Below are positions 54,526 through 64,000 of a stretch of DNA of 64,000 nucleotides, in pieces. A program made the position numbers and the translations under genes. The stretch is from Saccharicrinis sp963667815. Its GTDB lineage: Bacteria; Bacteroidota; Bacteroidia; Bacteroidales; Marinilabiliaceae. The stretch lies in assembly GCA_963667815.1 (NCBI GenBank), contig OY764021.1; one strand, 5' to 3'. The notes beneath the pieces were generated by a model, which saw only the letters and a list, made by a program, of their open reading frames with translations, had not been told where the DNA came from and did no database searches. How positions within the stretch are numbered: the first letter of the stretch is position 1; each line of letters begins with the position of its first letter.

Positions 54526-56757
54526 CTACTTACCATTTCTATTTGGAGCTAATTGTTTATAGAAACACTCAACAAAAAAGTCTCTTCTTTTTTGCTCTCC
54601 ATATTTACCTCCCAATGTATGAGGTAATCCAGGCAAAACAACCAATTCAAAATCTTTATCTGCTTTTATCAATGCATCCGCTAATTGCATGGTTGATGAT
54701 GGATCCACATTATCATCCAATTCACCAAGAATTAACATTAAATGTCCCTTTAGTCGATAGGCATTTACAATATTAGAGCATTCCTCATAATGTTTTCCAA
54801 TAGGAAATCCCATCCATTGCTCATTCCACCACATTTTATCCATCCTGTTATCATGGCAACCACAAGATGAAACAGCTGCTTTATAAAATTCCGGATGAAA
54901 TAAAACAGCAGCGGTAGAATTTTGCCCTCCTGCAGATCCTCCAAAAATACCTACTCTGGTGGTATCCATAAAAGAATGTTTTTCTGCCGCAGCTTTTATC
55001 CATTTGATACGATCAGGAAACCCGGCATCTTTAAGATTTTTATAGCACACATCATGAAATGCTTTAGATCTGTATGAAGTTCCCATTGCATCCATCTGAA
55101 CAATAATAAAACCAAGCTCAGCCAAACCAGAAAAAGCATAGTTATATGCTCTAAATGATTTTTGCGTATAAGCAGCCTGTGGACCAGCATATATATACTC
55201 AATAACAGGGTATTTTTTGGTCGGATCAAAATTGGTTGGATAATAAATGTTTCCCCATATATCGGTTTTTCCATCTCTTGCCTTTGCTACAAAAACCTCA
55301 GGGTATCGATAACCACTTGCCAATAACTCATCCACATTTGCTTTTTCAAGAACCTGAGTTTTACCAATATCATCAGAATTTTTCATTACAGTAACAGGAG
55401 CCTCATCAACTTTTGAGTAAGTATCCACAAACCATTTATGATCAGCTGAAAATACTGCCTGATGGTTCATTTTTTCAGGAGTTAAATCAACAAGTCCAGT
55501 TCCATCAAAATTAATTTTATAATAGTGAATAAAATAAGGATCCTCATTTCTATTCATTCCACTTCCTTTAAAAATAATGGAGTGGTTTTTATCATCTACA
55601 AATTCAACTCCTCTTACTACCCATTGACCTTTAGTTATTTGATTAATTACTTTTCCTGAAACTCCATCAATAAAATAAAGATGATTCCAGCCATCACGTT
55701 CTGACGCCCAAATCATTTGATCTGTATCTTTTACATCATATCGATAATATTTTCCACTATAATCAATAAATGTATTTGATTGCTCATCAATTACAACAGA
55801 ATAATCTCCTGTATCAGCATTTACCTTTACCACCTGGTAAACCTGATGTCCTCGTTGATTAAATTCAAATGTAAAGAACTGGCTATCCTTATTCCATCTT
55901 ATTTTTTCAAGCGAAAACTGATTTTCAAATGATTTACTATCAACAGGTATTTGCGTCTTATTTTCAACATTAAACAAACAAGGTTTTGCAATAGGTAAAG
56001 CATCTCCTGGTTTTAAATATTCTCTTTTTAGTAGTTTTGGCTCTAACCTGTCCTTAGGTGAAGATTCTATTAAATGAATATAATGTTTTTCATTATCGCG
56101 AATACGAAGTGCTGCAATCTTTTTAGAATCAGGAGACCAATGAATCTCTCCTGAGTAGAACTCCCCAATAGAACCATCTGTACTCAACTGATACTCGCTA
56201 TTTGTAGCAAGCTCTTTTATATAAACATTATAGTTTTTTATATAGGCAACATAAGATGAATCCGGAGCATAAAACGGATCAAAATCATACATTCCATCAG
56301 TCCAGCCCCAATGTCTGTTTGGCGCCTCTTCAACATCTCCCAATGCTGTAATTGAATATTTTTTTAAGTCGCATTTAAAACGCTTACCTTCATATTCAAA
56401 ATTAAGTTCATTTAACTGTTTGTTTACAGAAAGGTTAGCCAACCTATATTTATAAGGTTCGATCTGCTTCCCTAAAATCTGCCCCAGACTTTTTGCTAGT
56501 TTTTCCTGATTAAACAATGGATTTACCCTTTGCTTTTCAGAATCAACAATTTTATACTCTGTTCCTCTTTTGGTATGAACTTGGTACCAAAAAAAGTGGC
56601 TTTGCTCAATCCATTGTACCTTATGTACGTCGCCATATACTAAGCTGCTAACTTTATACAACGAATCAGCTCTTTCGTAGTCTGCAGGTGTAACCTGCCC
56701 AAAAGTAACACCATACGTAAACGAATAAATAAAAAATCCTAAAAGAATATACTTCAT
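54526..56757 (-). CDS. S9-family (dipeptidyl peptidase IV-type) serine peptidase
   Basis: A 743-residue protein with signal MKYILLGFFIYSFTYGVTFGQ. The N-terminal beta-propeller (about 90-470; HWGWTDGMYDFDPFYAPDSSYVAYIKN) is followed by the alpha/beta-hydrolase domain. Triad: Ser 608 (GIFGGSAGG), Asp about 682 (LILGELDDNVDP), His 713 (LPGLPHTL). All are present. It trims dipeptides, often after proline, in the periplasm. It lies 96 nt after GH127 in the same direction. With the metallopeptidase it suggests that the operon's target includes protein, for example a Hyp/Pro-rich arabinosylated glycoprotein (inference). Confidence 0.92.
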   Translation of the reverse strand: MKYILLGFFIYSFTYGVTFGQVTPADYERADSLYKVSSLVYGDVHKVQWIEQSHFFWYQVHTKRGTEYKIVDSEKQRVNPLFNQEKLAKSLGQILGKQIEPYKYRLANLSVNKQLNELNFEYEGKRFKCDLKKYSITALGDVEEAPNRHWGWTDGMYDFDPFYAPDSSYVAYIKNYNVYIKELATNSEYQLSTDGSIGEFYSGEIHWSPDSKKIAALRIRDNEKHYIHLIESSPKDRLEPKLLKREYLKPGDALPIAKPCLFNVENKTQIPVDSKSFENQFSLEKIRWNKDSQFFTFEFNQRGHQVYQVVKVNADTGDYSVVIDEQSNTFIDYSGKYYRYDVKDTDQMIWASERDGWNHLYFIDGVSGKVINQITKGQWVVRGVEFVDDKNHSIIFKGSGMNRNEDPYFIHYYKINFDGTGLVDLTPEKMNHQAVFSADHKWFVDTYSKVDEAPVTVMKNSDDIGKTQVLEKANVDELLASGYRYPEVFVAKARDGKTDIWGNIYYPTNFDPTKKYPVIEYIYAGPQAAYTQKSFRAYNYAFSGLAELGFIIVQMDAMGTSYRSKAFHDVCYKNLKDAGFPDRIKWIKAAAEKHSFMDTTRVGIFGGSAGGQNSTAAVLFHPEFYKAAVSSCGCHDNRMDKMWWNEQWMGFPIGKHYEECSNIVNAYRLKGHLMLILGELDDNVDPSSTMQLADALIKADKDFELVVLPGLPHTLGGKYGEQKRRDFFVECFYKQLAPNRNGK

Positions 56758-56853
56758 TTTTATGCTTTATAAAGCAAAGTCTTTATCAGAAATAATTTAA
56801 TGTATATGTATTCTATTCCTTCTAAAGACTTTGAGTAAATTAATAAATTCGAG

Positions 56854-59250
56854 CTAATTTAATTTCCATTCTAAAATTCCGGCTGAATAACCCTTCTGAA
56901 TTTTAGTAGAAATTCTTATTGCCTTGGTTTTTACTGGATCAAATGAAACCTTATTGTACTGATTTAATTTCAGTTCATATGCTGAATGATTTTTAACTTC
57001 AAGCCAATCTCCCTTTGAATTTTGATAGCTAATTTGATATGATTCAGGAACTCTGTAATTCACATCGTAATGGTCAAGATTCAACCAATAAAATGAAGAG
57101 GAAGAAATGGTTACTGGCTTATCAAAATCGTATTGAACCCATTCTTCTGATCCATCTTTTAACCACCAATAAAAATATGCTTTATCAATATCTGATGAGT
57201 TTTCCGGATTAAAACCATCATTTAATCCCGGCGCCCAATCTGTGGATGCACTGGCTTTTGCTTGCATGGCCAATTCAGTTGAATCAATAACCGTGGCAGC
57301 CTCTGAAACATAAGGCATCCATACTTTCATACTGGCAGTACCACGGTTATTCCATGCATAGTAGGGAATTGCTTTAAGCATAATGGTTTCATCATTATTT
57401 TTACCTTTTGTTTTAATTTTACCCTTCATACTTAAAGTTACTACACCACCCAACAGGTTTTCTTCAAAACTAGTTTTTACATCCACACCTGAATCAACAT
57501 ATTTATCGAAAACGGATTCTTTATTATTGTCTTTGTCTTCAAAACAAAAAACTACCGGTCCTCTTTGAAAAGCAATCTTATCTTTATCATAAACAACCTT
57601 ATCGTTTGCAATCACTTTTCTGGTTTCCATTGGAAAGTGAATATCTATCGAGTCTCCCTCTTTCCAATTGTGTGATAAAACGGCATAACCATTTTCCTCT
57701 ATACATTCAATACTTTTTTGATTCACTTTAATTGAATAAGTTGAATCCTTTTTACTTACAAATTGATAAAGATCAGATGGTACGACCTTATTTTTAACCC
57801 AGCCAGGGATTCTGATTTTTAATTTGAACTGACGACTTACATTGCTCTGAACCGAAATCTTAACATCTCCACCCCATGGGTACAATGTATTCTGAGTTAA
57901 TTTCAGCGTATCTTTACCCATTGGAATTGAGGCAGAACCTCCTGCAAATAGGTTGACATAAACCGCATCTTTTGATTTTGTATAGATATATCCAGGAACA
58001 GAAGCCATAAAACGAGTAATATTTCCTGGACAACAAGCACATCCAAACCATGGTGCCCGATCATGATTATGAGTAGATTCCAAAGGATTATCGTAGAAAA
58101 AATGATCTCCGCTAAGTGACACTCCTGATATTAATCCATTATACAGAGTTCGTTCAAGTACATCATAATATTTTGAATTTCCTTCATGCAAAAACAAACG
58201 GTAATTCCAGTATACATTTGAAATGGAAGCGCAAGTTTCACAGTACGAAGTCATGTTATTCAACTCATAATTAGGACCAAACCCCTCTCCCTGTGCTCTT
58301 TGACCTATTCCTCCGGTAATGTATAATTTCTTGGATACAATATTTTCCCAAACACGTTTACTGGCATCCATAAGTTGCTGATCACGCATTAATGAAGCCA
58401 CATCGGTAACTCCTGAATACAAATACCCTAAACGAACCGCATGTCCGACAGCTTCTTCCTGATCTACGATTGGCATGTGATCCTGACTGTAGGCATTGAG
58501 CTTATGTCCGTCAGTTCCTCGTCCTGTTTCATCGATGAAATAACGAGCCAATTCAAGATATTTCTGATCATTAGTGGCATTGTAAAGTTTTACCAATGCC
58601 ATTTCTATAATTGGGTGACCCGATGGAACATGCTTCTGACCTTCGTTTGGTCCGAAAACTTTATAAATTAAATCTGCATTTTTAATAGCAATATCCAGAA
58701 GACTTCTTTTTCCTGTTGACAGATAATGAGCCACAGCAGCTTCATAAAGATGACCACAATTATACAACTCGTGGCTATTTAGTTTATCCCATCTGCCTTT
58801 ACCGTACCATCCTCTTAAACGTTCGCATTTATTGGTAACACAAGTAGTTAAATACCCATCATCTTCCTGTGCTTCTCCTATCAAATAAATTAAACTATCC
58901 AGGTACTGATCCAAATCAGGATCTGGTTTTACTGCCAATGCATATGAAGCTCCTTCCAGAATCTTATAAACGTCGGTATCATCAAATGGAAAATCTCCCT
59001 GATGTTCTTTATCCAGAATTCCACCTGCAACAGCAAAATTATCCATGCGACCTGTTTCTTCAGATTTTTTAAATGCAGAAGGAATGGAAACCGTTCTGTT
59101 GACCTCTATTTTAGGAGCCCAAAATGAATCATTCAAATGAACCTGAGTAAAAGGGACCTGTTCCATATTTTCTTTATCTGTTGTAGACTTTGCACATCCC
59201 CACACCAGTACAACACTGATAATAAATGTAGTATAAATTAATTTCTTCAT
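56854..59250 (-). CDS. GH127 beta-L-arabinofuranosidase lipoprotein
   Basis: A 798-residue lipoprotein (ISVVLVWGC, Cys 19). The GH127 barrel has DTDVYKILEGASYAL, NSHELYNCGHLYEAAVAHY and GHAVRLGYLYSGV. The zinc-cysteine catalytic centre is TSYCETCASIS (Glu 338, Cys 340) plus WFGCACCPGN (Cys 406 and 407). The Glu and first Cys fall at the same numbers as in the characterised Bifidobacterium enzyme, as I recall it. The C-terminus adds a beta-sandwich of F5/8 type (EEWVQYDFDKPVTISSSSFYWL). It probably removes beta-linked L-arabinofuranose from arabinan or extensin-like glycans. It starts 4 nt after the DUF5695-like gene. Confidence 0.92.
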   Translation of the reverse strand: MKKLIYTTFIISVVLVWGCAKSTTDKENMEQVPFTQVHLNDSFWAPKIEVNRTVSIPSAFKKSEETGRMDNFAVAGGILDKEHQGDFPFDDTDVYKILEGASYALAVKPDPDLDQYLDSLIYLIGEAQEDDGYLTTCVTNKCERLRGWYGKGRWDKLNSHELYNCGHLYEAAVAHYLSTGKRSLLDIAIKNADLIYKVFGPNEGQKHVPSGHPIIEMALVKLYNATNDQKYLELARYFIDETGRGTDGHKLNAYSQDHMPIVDQEEAVGHAVRLGYLYSGVTDVASLMRDQQLMDASKRVWENIVSKKLYITGGIGQRAQGEGFGPNYELNNMTSYCETCASISNVYWNYRLFLHEGNSKYYDVLERTLYNGLISGVSLSGDHFFYDNPLESTHNHDRAPWFGCACCPGNITRFMASVPGYIYTKSKDAVYVNLFAGGSASIPMGKDTLKLTQNTLYPWGGDVKISVQSNVSRQFKLKIRIPGWVKNKVVPSDLYQFVSKKDSTYSIKVNQKSIECIEENGYAVLSHNWKEGDSIDIHFPMETRKVIANDKVVYDKDKIAFQRGPVVFCFEDKDNNKESVFDKYVDSGVDVKTSFEENLLGGVVTLSMKGKIKTKGKNNDETIMLKAIPYYAWNNRGTASMKVWMPYVSEAATVIDSTELAMQAKASASTDWAPGLNDGFNPENSSDIDKAYFYWWLKDGSEEWVQYDFDKPVTISSSSFYWLNLDHYDVNYRVPESYQISYQNSKGDWLEVKNHSAYELKLNQYNKVSFDPVKTKAIRISTKIQKGYSAGILEWKLN

Positions 59251-59254
59251 AACT

Positions 59255-61996
59255 CTATTTCTCTTTGATTAAAACAACCTCAACTGGTTTATTTTTCAAC
59301 TCTATTTCGTAGGTTCCCTTTTCGTCTTTTTTATATCCCTTTACTGTATATGAGGATGTATTATTCCCGAAATCTGCTATATTTAAATATGCTGTTGTAT
59401 TAAACTCACTCTTTGGGGCAAAAACAATGTTAATTTCTTTTGTTAAAGAATTATACTTCACTTTATTAAACTGTCCTGCATCCAATGTTAACCACAAATT
59501 TTGTTCTGCGATAAAAAACTTAGATTTAGCAGCTGTAGTAAGTTCAGTATTAATCCAATTACCTTTTTCTGAAACATTCCCTCCAAAGGCCAGCCAACCA
59601 AACTCCTTATGATGAATTAAATAAGAAGATGTATTTACTGCATATCCATAAAAGCCTGTTCCGTAATCTCCTGAGATTCCATCATTTTTTAAGGTTGAAG
59701 GGAAGGAATGAAAAGCACAAGGTGCAAATCCATCTTCTGTAATATTTGCAATCGCTCCCATAACTCCACCGTATCCTACTTTTAGCAAATAAAAGTCATC
59801 AGGGTTTAATTTATACTCATTTAAAACCGGAATAGCATTTAATGCAGATCCGTAATGATGAATTTGACGTTCTACTCTGGAAAGTTTACCTCCAAACCAG
59901 AAATCCCAATATCGACGTGCGTTTCCATTGTAGGCCCAATGCGGAATTGTTGGCATATAAGCTAAGATTGCATTTAAAGTTACTGCTGCTTTATCTGAAA
60001 AACCAAAATAGCGCGACCACATATAAACTTCTTCCTGACCTGTTGAATCCCATGGCATTTCACTTCCAAAAGGATAATTCAGCGAGGCCCAGTGTAATGC
60101 ACGTTTTTTCATAGCATCTTCTAATGTCGATGCCATTTCCTTTAAACCCTCTTTTTGCAGATCTTTCAATATCAACAAAAACACACTTCCTTCCATTTGT
60201 CCAAACTGCGCATAATGCGGAGCCTGGTCTACCATAGCCATAGTTGTATGATAGGCTTGATTTAAATACCATTCCCAACTTTCCTCTTTAACCAATCCTT
60301 TATAATATCTGCCTAAACGATACATCACCCAATAAGCAGCGGCTACATGCGGATGATTATAAGAACGACCAACATCTTCTGAAGCTACTTTACTCCATGC
60401 TGCCCAGGTTTTATAATTTATAGTGTCATTGTATGTACCTTTAGGCATTGAGTCCGGTTCATAATAAAACATACTTTTACGAACGCCATATTTATGGGCT
60501 CCATCCTTAAATTGGATACCACCCCACATTGTTTTGTGAACAAATTCTTCCATTTTGGCCACCTCATCAGGATCAGGTAGAACTAATTGTTTCATTACTG
60601 CATTTAACCAGGCTCCTGCTCCACCTTCATCACTTAATCCTGCAATCCATGAGCGACTATCCTGTGTTACCTGCTTTTTTGTTTCATAATCATATGTAAT
60701 TGGTGATGGAGCGCGATGAAAAAGATCACCCTCTTTATCAAACCATTGTTCCGTTGTTAAAAAATGCCCATTATCTGCTACCACCTCTGTCTCCGACTTA
60801 ATTACTTTGTAGTTTATGGTTTGCTGTAAACCATCTGCATAAATAATCGTAGCCCGGGCTCTTCCCCATTGATTCCCTTTCACTTCATATTCTTTCCAAC
60901 CATGCTCCGTTGATTTAGAAAAAGTAAAAGAAAGAGCCTCTATAGGTTCACATCTAATTTCTTTAATTTCTTTCTGATACTTCAAAAATAGCTTACCATT
61001 AACGTCTTTAGGCAATACATACCCTGGAATTCCCTGTGCAACAGGACGATTGTTTGCAATTAAGGTATTTTCAATATCCTTAACAGAAGATGCCAGCACA
61101 AACCCTAATCCTACTTCGTACTTTTCTCCAGGTTTTAAGACCTTTGAGGTTGGTTTATTCCAAGGAGTCGCATTTTTCCATTCCTTTTTAGCATAAGCTT
61201 TTGAATGAATCATCCATTCATGAAAACCTTCAAAAGTAATTCCCCTTGGAGTTGGTTCATCCAATAAAGGTCGGTATGCTTCAAACGGGGAGTTTTTCAA
61301 AGGAAGAACCAATAATGGATTTCCATTTCCATGCAGGCGAATTACTTGAAGGTACCCGGCATCCATACCTATATATGGGTCGAAAAATACATTTTCGGTA
61401 TGTGCCTGATCTAAAGTTTTTCCATCAATATTATTATTAAAAATTACAGGAATCCCTAAGGCTCCAATTTCTATTGATTTATTTGTAGTATTCTTAATCT
61501 GAAATTTTAAAGCTAAATGATTGTTTTCTTTAACCCATAATCTAATAATTTCCAAAGGACAATCATCTGGTAGGGTTGTATTCAGTTTTGCAGCAGCCAG
61601 ACAGTGTGCTTCCGGGCTTGTAATGGGTTCAACAGCTTCACGGTGTTTTGCTGTAGAGTATTCTTTATATAACTCTTCTCCTAACTCTTTAACTCTAAAA
61701 TTAATATCTCCAAGATGATAAAAACCATCCGCTGCCCTACTTTCTATCCTTTCAGCAGGCGTAAAGTCAAAATTTTCGTTTTTGTTTATTAAGCTTTTAA
61801 TAGTTTGTGATGCATTAACCAACTCTATGGATAAATCATCTGTATCATATACTGTTGTTCCTTCTTCTAAACCTAAAGTAGGTATTCTTTTTGCTTCTTC
61901 ATGCTGTGCTATTAAAACAATACTTGTATTAAAGAGCATACCAACAAGCATAACAAATCCAAACAAACAGGTCTTTTTATGATTTTTAAAATTCAT
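59255..61996 (-). CDS. Large secreted DUF5695-like protein, probably carbohydrate-active
   Basis: Start set at Met 61996 (MNFKNHKKTCLFGFVMLVGMLF, giving a signal-like helix); Met at 62029 is the alternative. A beta-sandwich half (about 30-430) precedes a helical half with DSRSWIAGLSDEGGAGAWLNAVMKQL, MWGGIQFKDGAHKYGVR and EEVYMWSRYFGFSDKA, which looks like an alpha/alpha toroid. This matches my memory of DUF5695 proteins. No established activity. Wedged between GH43 and GH127 in one operon with minimal gaps, so it likely acts on the same arabinose-containing glycan. Confidence 0.65.
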   Translation of the reverse strand: MNFKNHKKTCLFGFVMLVGMLFNTSIVLIAQHEEAKRIPTLGLEEGTTVYDTDDLSIELVNASQTIKSLINKNENFDFTPAERIESRAADGFYHLGDINFRVKELGEELYKEYSTAKHREAVEPITSPEAHCLAAAKLNTTLPDDCPLEIIRLWVKENNHLALKFQIKNTTNKSIEIGALGIPVIFNNNIDGKTLDQAHTENVFFDPYIGMDAGYLQVIRLHGNGNPLLVLPLKNSPFEAYRPLLDEPTPRGITFEGFHEWMIHSKAYAKKEWKNATPWNKPTSKVLKPGEKYEVGLGFVLASSVKDIENTLIANNRPVAQGIPGYVLPKDVNGKLFLKYQKEIKEIRCEPIEALSFTFSKSTEHGWKEYEVKGNQWGRARATIIYADGLQQTINYKVIKSETEVVADNGHFLTTEQWFDKEGDLFHRAPSPITYDYETKKQVTQDSRSWIAGLSDEGGAGAWLNAVMKQLVLPDPDEVAKMEEFVHKTMWGGIQFKDGAHKYGVRKSMFYYEPDSMPKGTYNDTINYKTWAAWSKVASEDVGRSYNHPHVAAAYWVMYRLGRYYKGLVKEESWEWYLNQAYHTTMAMVDQAPHYAQFGQMEGSVFLLILKDLQKEGLKEMASTLEDAMKKRALHWASLNYPFGSEMPWDSTGQEEVYMWSRYFGFSDKAAVTLNAILAYMPTIPHWAYNGNARRYWDFWFGGKLSRVERQIHHYGSALNAIPVLNEYKLNPDDFYLLKVGYGGVMGAIANITEDGFAPCAFHSFPSTLKNDGISGDYGTGFYGYAVNTSSYLIHHKEFGWLAFGGNVSEKGNWINTELTTAAKSKFFIAEQNLWLTLDAGQFNKVKYNSLTKEINIVFAPKSEFNTTAYLNIADFGNNTSSYTVKGYKKDEKGTYEIELKNKPVEVVLIKEK

Positions 61997-62036
61997 AGAT
62001 CTTAATTTTTCTCTCTCGTTATACTTCATCCTTCAA

Positions 62037-63998
62037 TTAATTTTTGGTCTGTTGATACATTTCCTCAACTTCTACTTTACTAAGGGCCTTATTATATAAT
62101 CTGACATCATTCAAATAACCGGTAAAATTTTCAGGTTCAAAACCAGATGATCCTATCCTGATTTGATCTGCATTAACAAAAAGATTAATTGGAAATTCAT
62201 AATCTTTTTGTCCATCAACATAAATCACTTCTTTCATACCATCAAATGTTACCGCAATATGATGCCATTTATTTATACCGGGAAAGTTTTCGAATGCAAC
62301 ATCCACAGATCCATCTCCGTGTGCTATTGCTCCAAAATTTCCATTTCCATACATCATAGCAGCATAAGATGCTTGTAACATATCTTCTCTACTATTCCAT
62401 GAAATAATGCATTGTCCCATACTCTTAGTTGTAGCATATACCCATGCACTGGTTGTATAAGGTGCATTCCAGTTCATGTTATCTTTTGCACTTTCTGATA
62501 ATTCCAGATAGCTTTTACCATCAAGATATAAAGCTTTTTTTCCTTCAAACTTTTTAATAGTACAATTTCCCACAGGAATAAATTCACCTTGAAGTACACC
62601 TGTATTAGCAATAGAAGTACTTATTGCTCCTGTTTTTGAATCTGAGGCATCAAATGAAACTTCTAGTTGGTTGCTGGCTTTAGCGTAATGGGCATCAGTT
62701 ACCGGACTATTTTTAAAAGCAGGTATATCAAATAATTTGTTGTAAACTTTTACATTCCAAATTGCGGGTAAAACACCTGTTTTTTCAGTACCTGTAATTG
62801 TAATTCGAATATATCTGCACTCTGCATTACAATCATCAACCATAGGACTTCCGGCTTTCTGATTATGTGTTTGATCTGAAAATAAACTCCAATCCTTTTT
62901 ATTTTGTGAAACTTCAATTTTATACTGATAGTAATAAGTTGCATATTCAAATTGCGTACATATTCTCGCAATTGATTTTGAATCTCCCAAATCAATAGTC
63001 ACAGCTTGGGGCAAAATGCAATTTTCAGCTTTCCACATGGTACCGTTATTATCATCTGTAATATATTCCGGTTTGTACAAATAATCAGTCGCTTGTTGTG
63101 TATAAACGGTTGCTTTTGACTGTAAATGATATGCAGATGATGCTTCTACATTAGCACCTAAGGCAATATTTTTATATAAGTTTTTGAACTGTTGAACACC
63201 CGTATGAGTTGGTATGATTTTTTCGATGGTAGTATCATTTGAAAATACAATTTCATCCATACACACCTGACGAAATTCACCACCTGAACTGTGCGGATTA
63301 TCATGGCGGTGATAAAGAATATAGGTATGCCCATCTATTTCAATGATTGAATGATGCCCAGGTGAATCCACTGTTTTGTCTTCATTTGTTTGAAGTATAG
63401 GATTGTTTGCTCCATATTTAAACGGTCCTGTAGGTGTATCTGCATATGCATAATGCACAGCATAACTACTTAATCTACAATCGCCCGAAGAGTACATTAA
63501 TATATATTTGCCATTTCTTTTTAAAGGATAAGCTGCTTCAAATACTTGAGGTAATTGCTCCGTTGGAATCAATCCTGATTGTTTCATTGTGAACATATTA
63601 TCCCCATCAACTTCAGCCCAACCTAAACCACCAAAACTAGTACACCATGTTCCAAAGTAAGAATAAAGCTTTCCATCATCATCAAGCATAAACTGAGCAT
63701 CCAATGCCGGCAAGCCTTCTTTACCTGAACCAACAGGTATTACAGGTTTACCATCATTTATCGGACTCCAGGGACCTATTGGATTATCTGATACATAACC
63801 ATAAATATTACATCCAAACTGGCAATTACCCATGTAATAATAGTACTTTCCATCTTTTCCTTTTACTACGTCCGGAGCCCAGCAATTAGTTAAACCATCG
63901 GGTAATGCAATATCCAATTCGTGATTATACCAGTTCACCATATCCTTAGATATCCAAACAGTTGGTTCACCTGAAGCTAATTTTACACCGTCTGTTGT
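62037..63998 (-). CDS. GH43 glycosidase with F5/8-type and LamG-like modules (5' end outside window)
   Basis: The frame stays open to the right edge: before Met 63941 the codons read TTDGVKLASGEPTVWISKD, continuous with the five-bladed propeller, so the N-terminus and catalytic base Asp are missing. Visible GH43 residues: LPALDAQFMLDDDGKLYSYFG (Asp modulating pKa) and PQVFEAAYPLKRNGKYIL (general acid Glu), then SPGHHSII. An F5/8-type C module (NIALGANVEASSAY..., WKAENCILPQAVTIDLGD) and a LamG/concanavalin-like module (KKALYLDGKSYLELSE, WHHIAVTFDGMKEVIYVDG) follow. Probably an arabinan- or xylan-side-chain hydrolase. First visible gene of the arabinose-type operon. Confidence 0.9.
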   Translation of the reverse strand, partial: TTDGVKLASGEPTVWISKDMVNWYNHELDIALPDGLTNCWAPDVVKGKDGKYYYYMGNCQFGCNIYGYVSDNPIGPWSPINDGKPVIPVGSGKEGLPALDAQFMLDDDGKLYSYFGTWCTSFGGLGWAEVDGDNMFTMKQSGLIPTEQLPQVFEAAYPLKRNGKYILMYSSGDCRLSSYAVHYAYADTPTGPFKYGANNPILQTNEDKTVDSPGHHSIIEIDGHTYILYHRHDNPHSSGGEFRQVCMDEIVFSNDTTIEKIIPTHTGVQQFKNLYKNIALGANVEASSAYHLQSKATVYTQQATDYLYKPEYITDDNNGTMWKAENCILPQAVTIDLGDSKSIARICTQFEYATYYYQYKIEVSQNKKDWSLFSDQTHNQKAGSPMVDDCNAECRYIRITITGTEKTGVLPAIWNVKVYNKLFDIPAFKNSPVTDAHYAKASNQLEVSFDASDSKTGAISTSIANTGVLQGEFIPVGNCTIKKFEGKKALYLDGKSYLELSESAKDNMNWNAPYTTSAWVYATTKSMGQCIISWNSREDMLQASYAAMMYGNGNFGAIAHGDGSVDVAFENFPGINKWHHIAVTFDGMKEVIYVDGQKDYEFPINLFVNADQIRIGSSGFEPENFTGYLNDVRLYNKALSKVEVEEMYQQTKN

Positions 63999-64000
63999 TG

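Overview
The window is AT-rich DNA from a member of the Bacteroidota. Support comes from three SusC/SusD pairs, gliding-type (T9SS) C-terminal sorting domains on secreted enzymes, FecI/FecR-like sigma/anti-sigma genes, and leaders without obvious Shine-Dalgarno sites. A free-living polysaccharide degrader, perhaps marine or sediment-dwelling, fits best. I cannot place the genus.

Layout. (1) 1-6.2 kb: the 3' part of a propeller sensor kinase, then small minus-strand genes of unknown function and an erythromycin-esterase-like gene. Short direct repeats and an attC-like imperfect palindrome among them suggest acquired cassettes. (2) 6.6-10.2 kb: two near-identical 256-bp GC-rich repeats with about 41-nt internal periodicity bracket a PI-PLC-type lipoprotein, an endonuclease/exonuclease/phosphatase lipoprotein and a tiny lipoprotein carrying a T9SS tail. 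(3) 10.3-28.2 kb: a polysaccharide utilization locus (PUL) with SusC1 (with STN signalling domain)/SusD1, then a second operon GH5 - SusC2 - SusD2 - GH128 - duplicated secreted T9SS protein. A divergent ECF sigma/FecR pair sits at its upstream edge. (4) 28.3-30.6 kb: a structured GC-rich island and an IS4-family element. (5) 31.2-44.8 kb: a four-gene operon (GH3, GH78-like, beta-helix GH55-like, GH3) and SusC3/SusD3. (6) 45.4-46.8 kb: a broken REP-associated (Y1) transposase next to an ECF sigma gene truncated inside its DNA-binding region. (7) 47.1-51 kb: a POT-like transporter, a Crp/Fnr regulator and an M24 aminopeptidase. (8) 51-64 kb: an operon with GH43 (cut by the window edge), a DUF5695-like protein, GH127, an S9 peptidase, a metallopeptidase and GH146, probably for arabinose-containing glycans.

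How it works together. GH5 of exo-beta-1,3-glucanase type, GH128, a GH55-like beta-helix protein and two GH3 beta-glucosidases point to a beta-1,3-glucan such as laminarin as the substrate of regions 3 and 5. The strongest non-coding signal supports one regulon: three operons (GH5-SusC2D2, GH3-GH78-like-beta-helix-GH3, and SusC3D3) carry the same roughly 70-bp element upstream. It has two conserved blocks with an identical 13-nt spacing.

The most interesting items are this shared element, the 41-nt-period repeat at operon 3' ends, an antisense terminator just upstream of susC3, a GH5 catalytic domain interrupted by a discoidin-type module, and the attC-like palindrome in the hypothetical-gene cluster. 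All family assignments come from reading motifs by eye; no database search was run.
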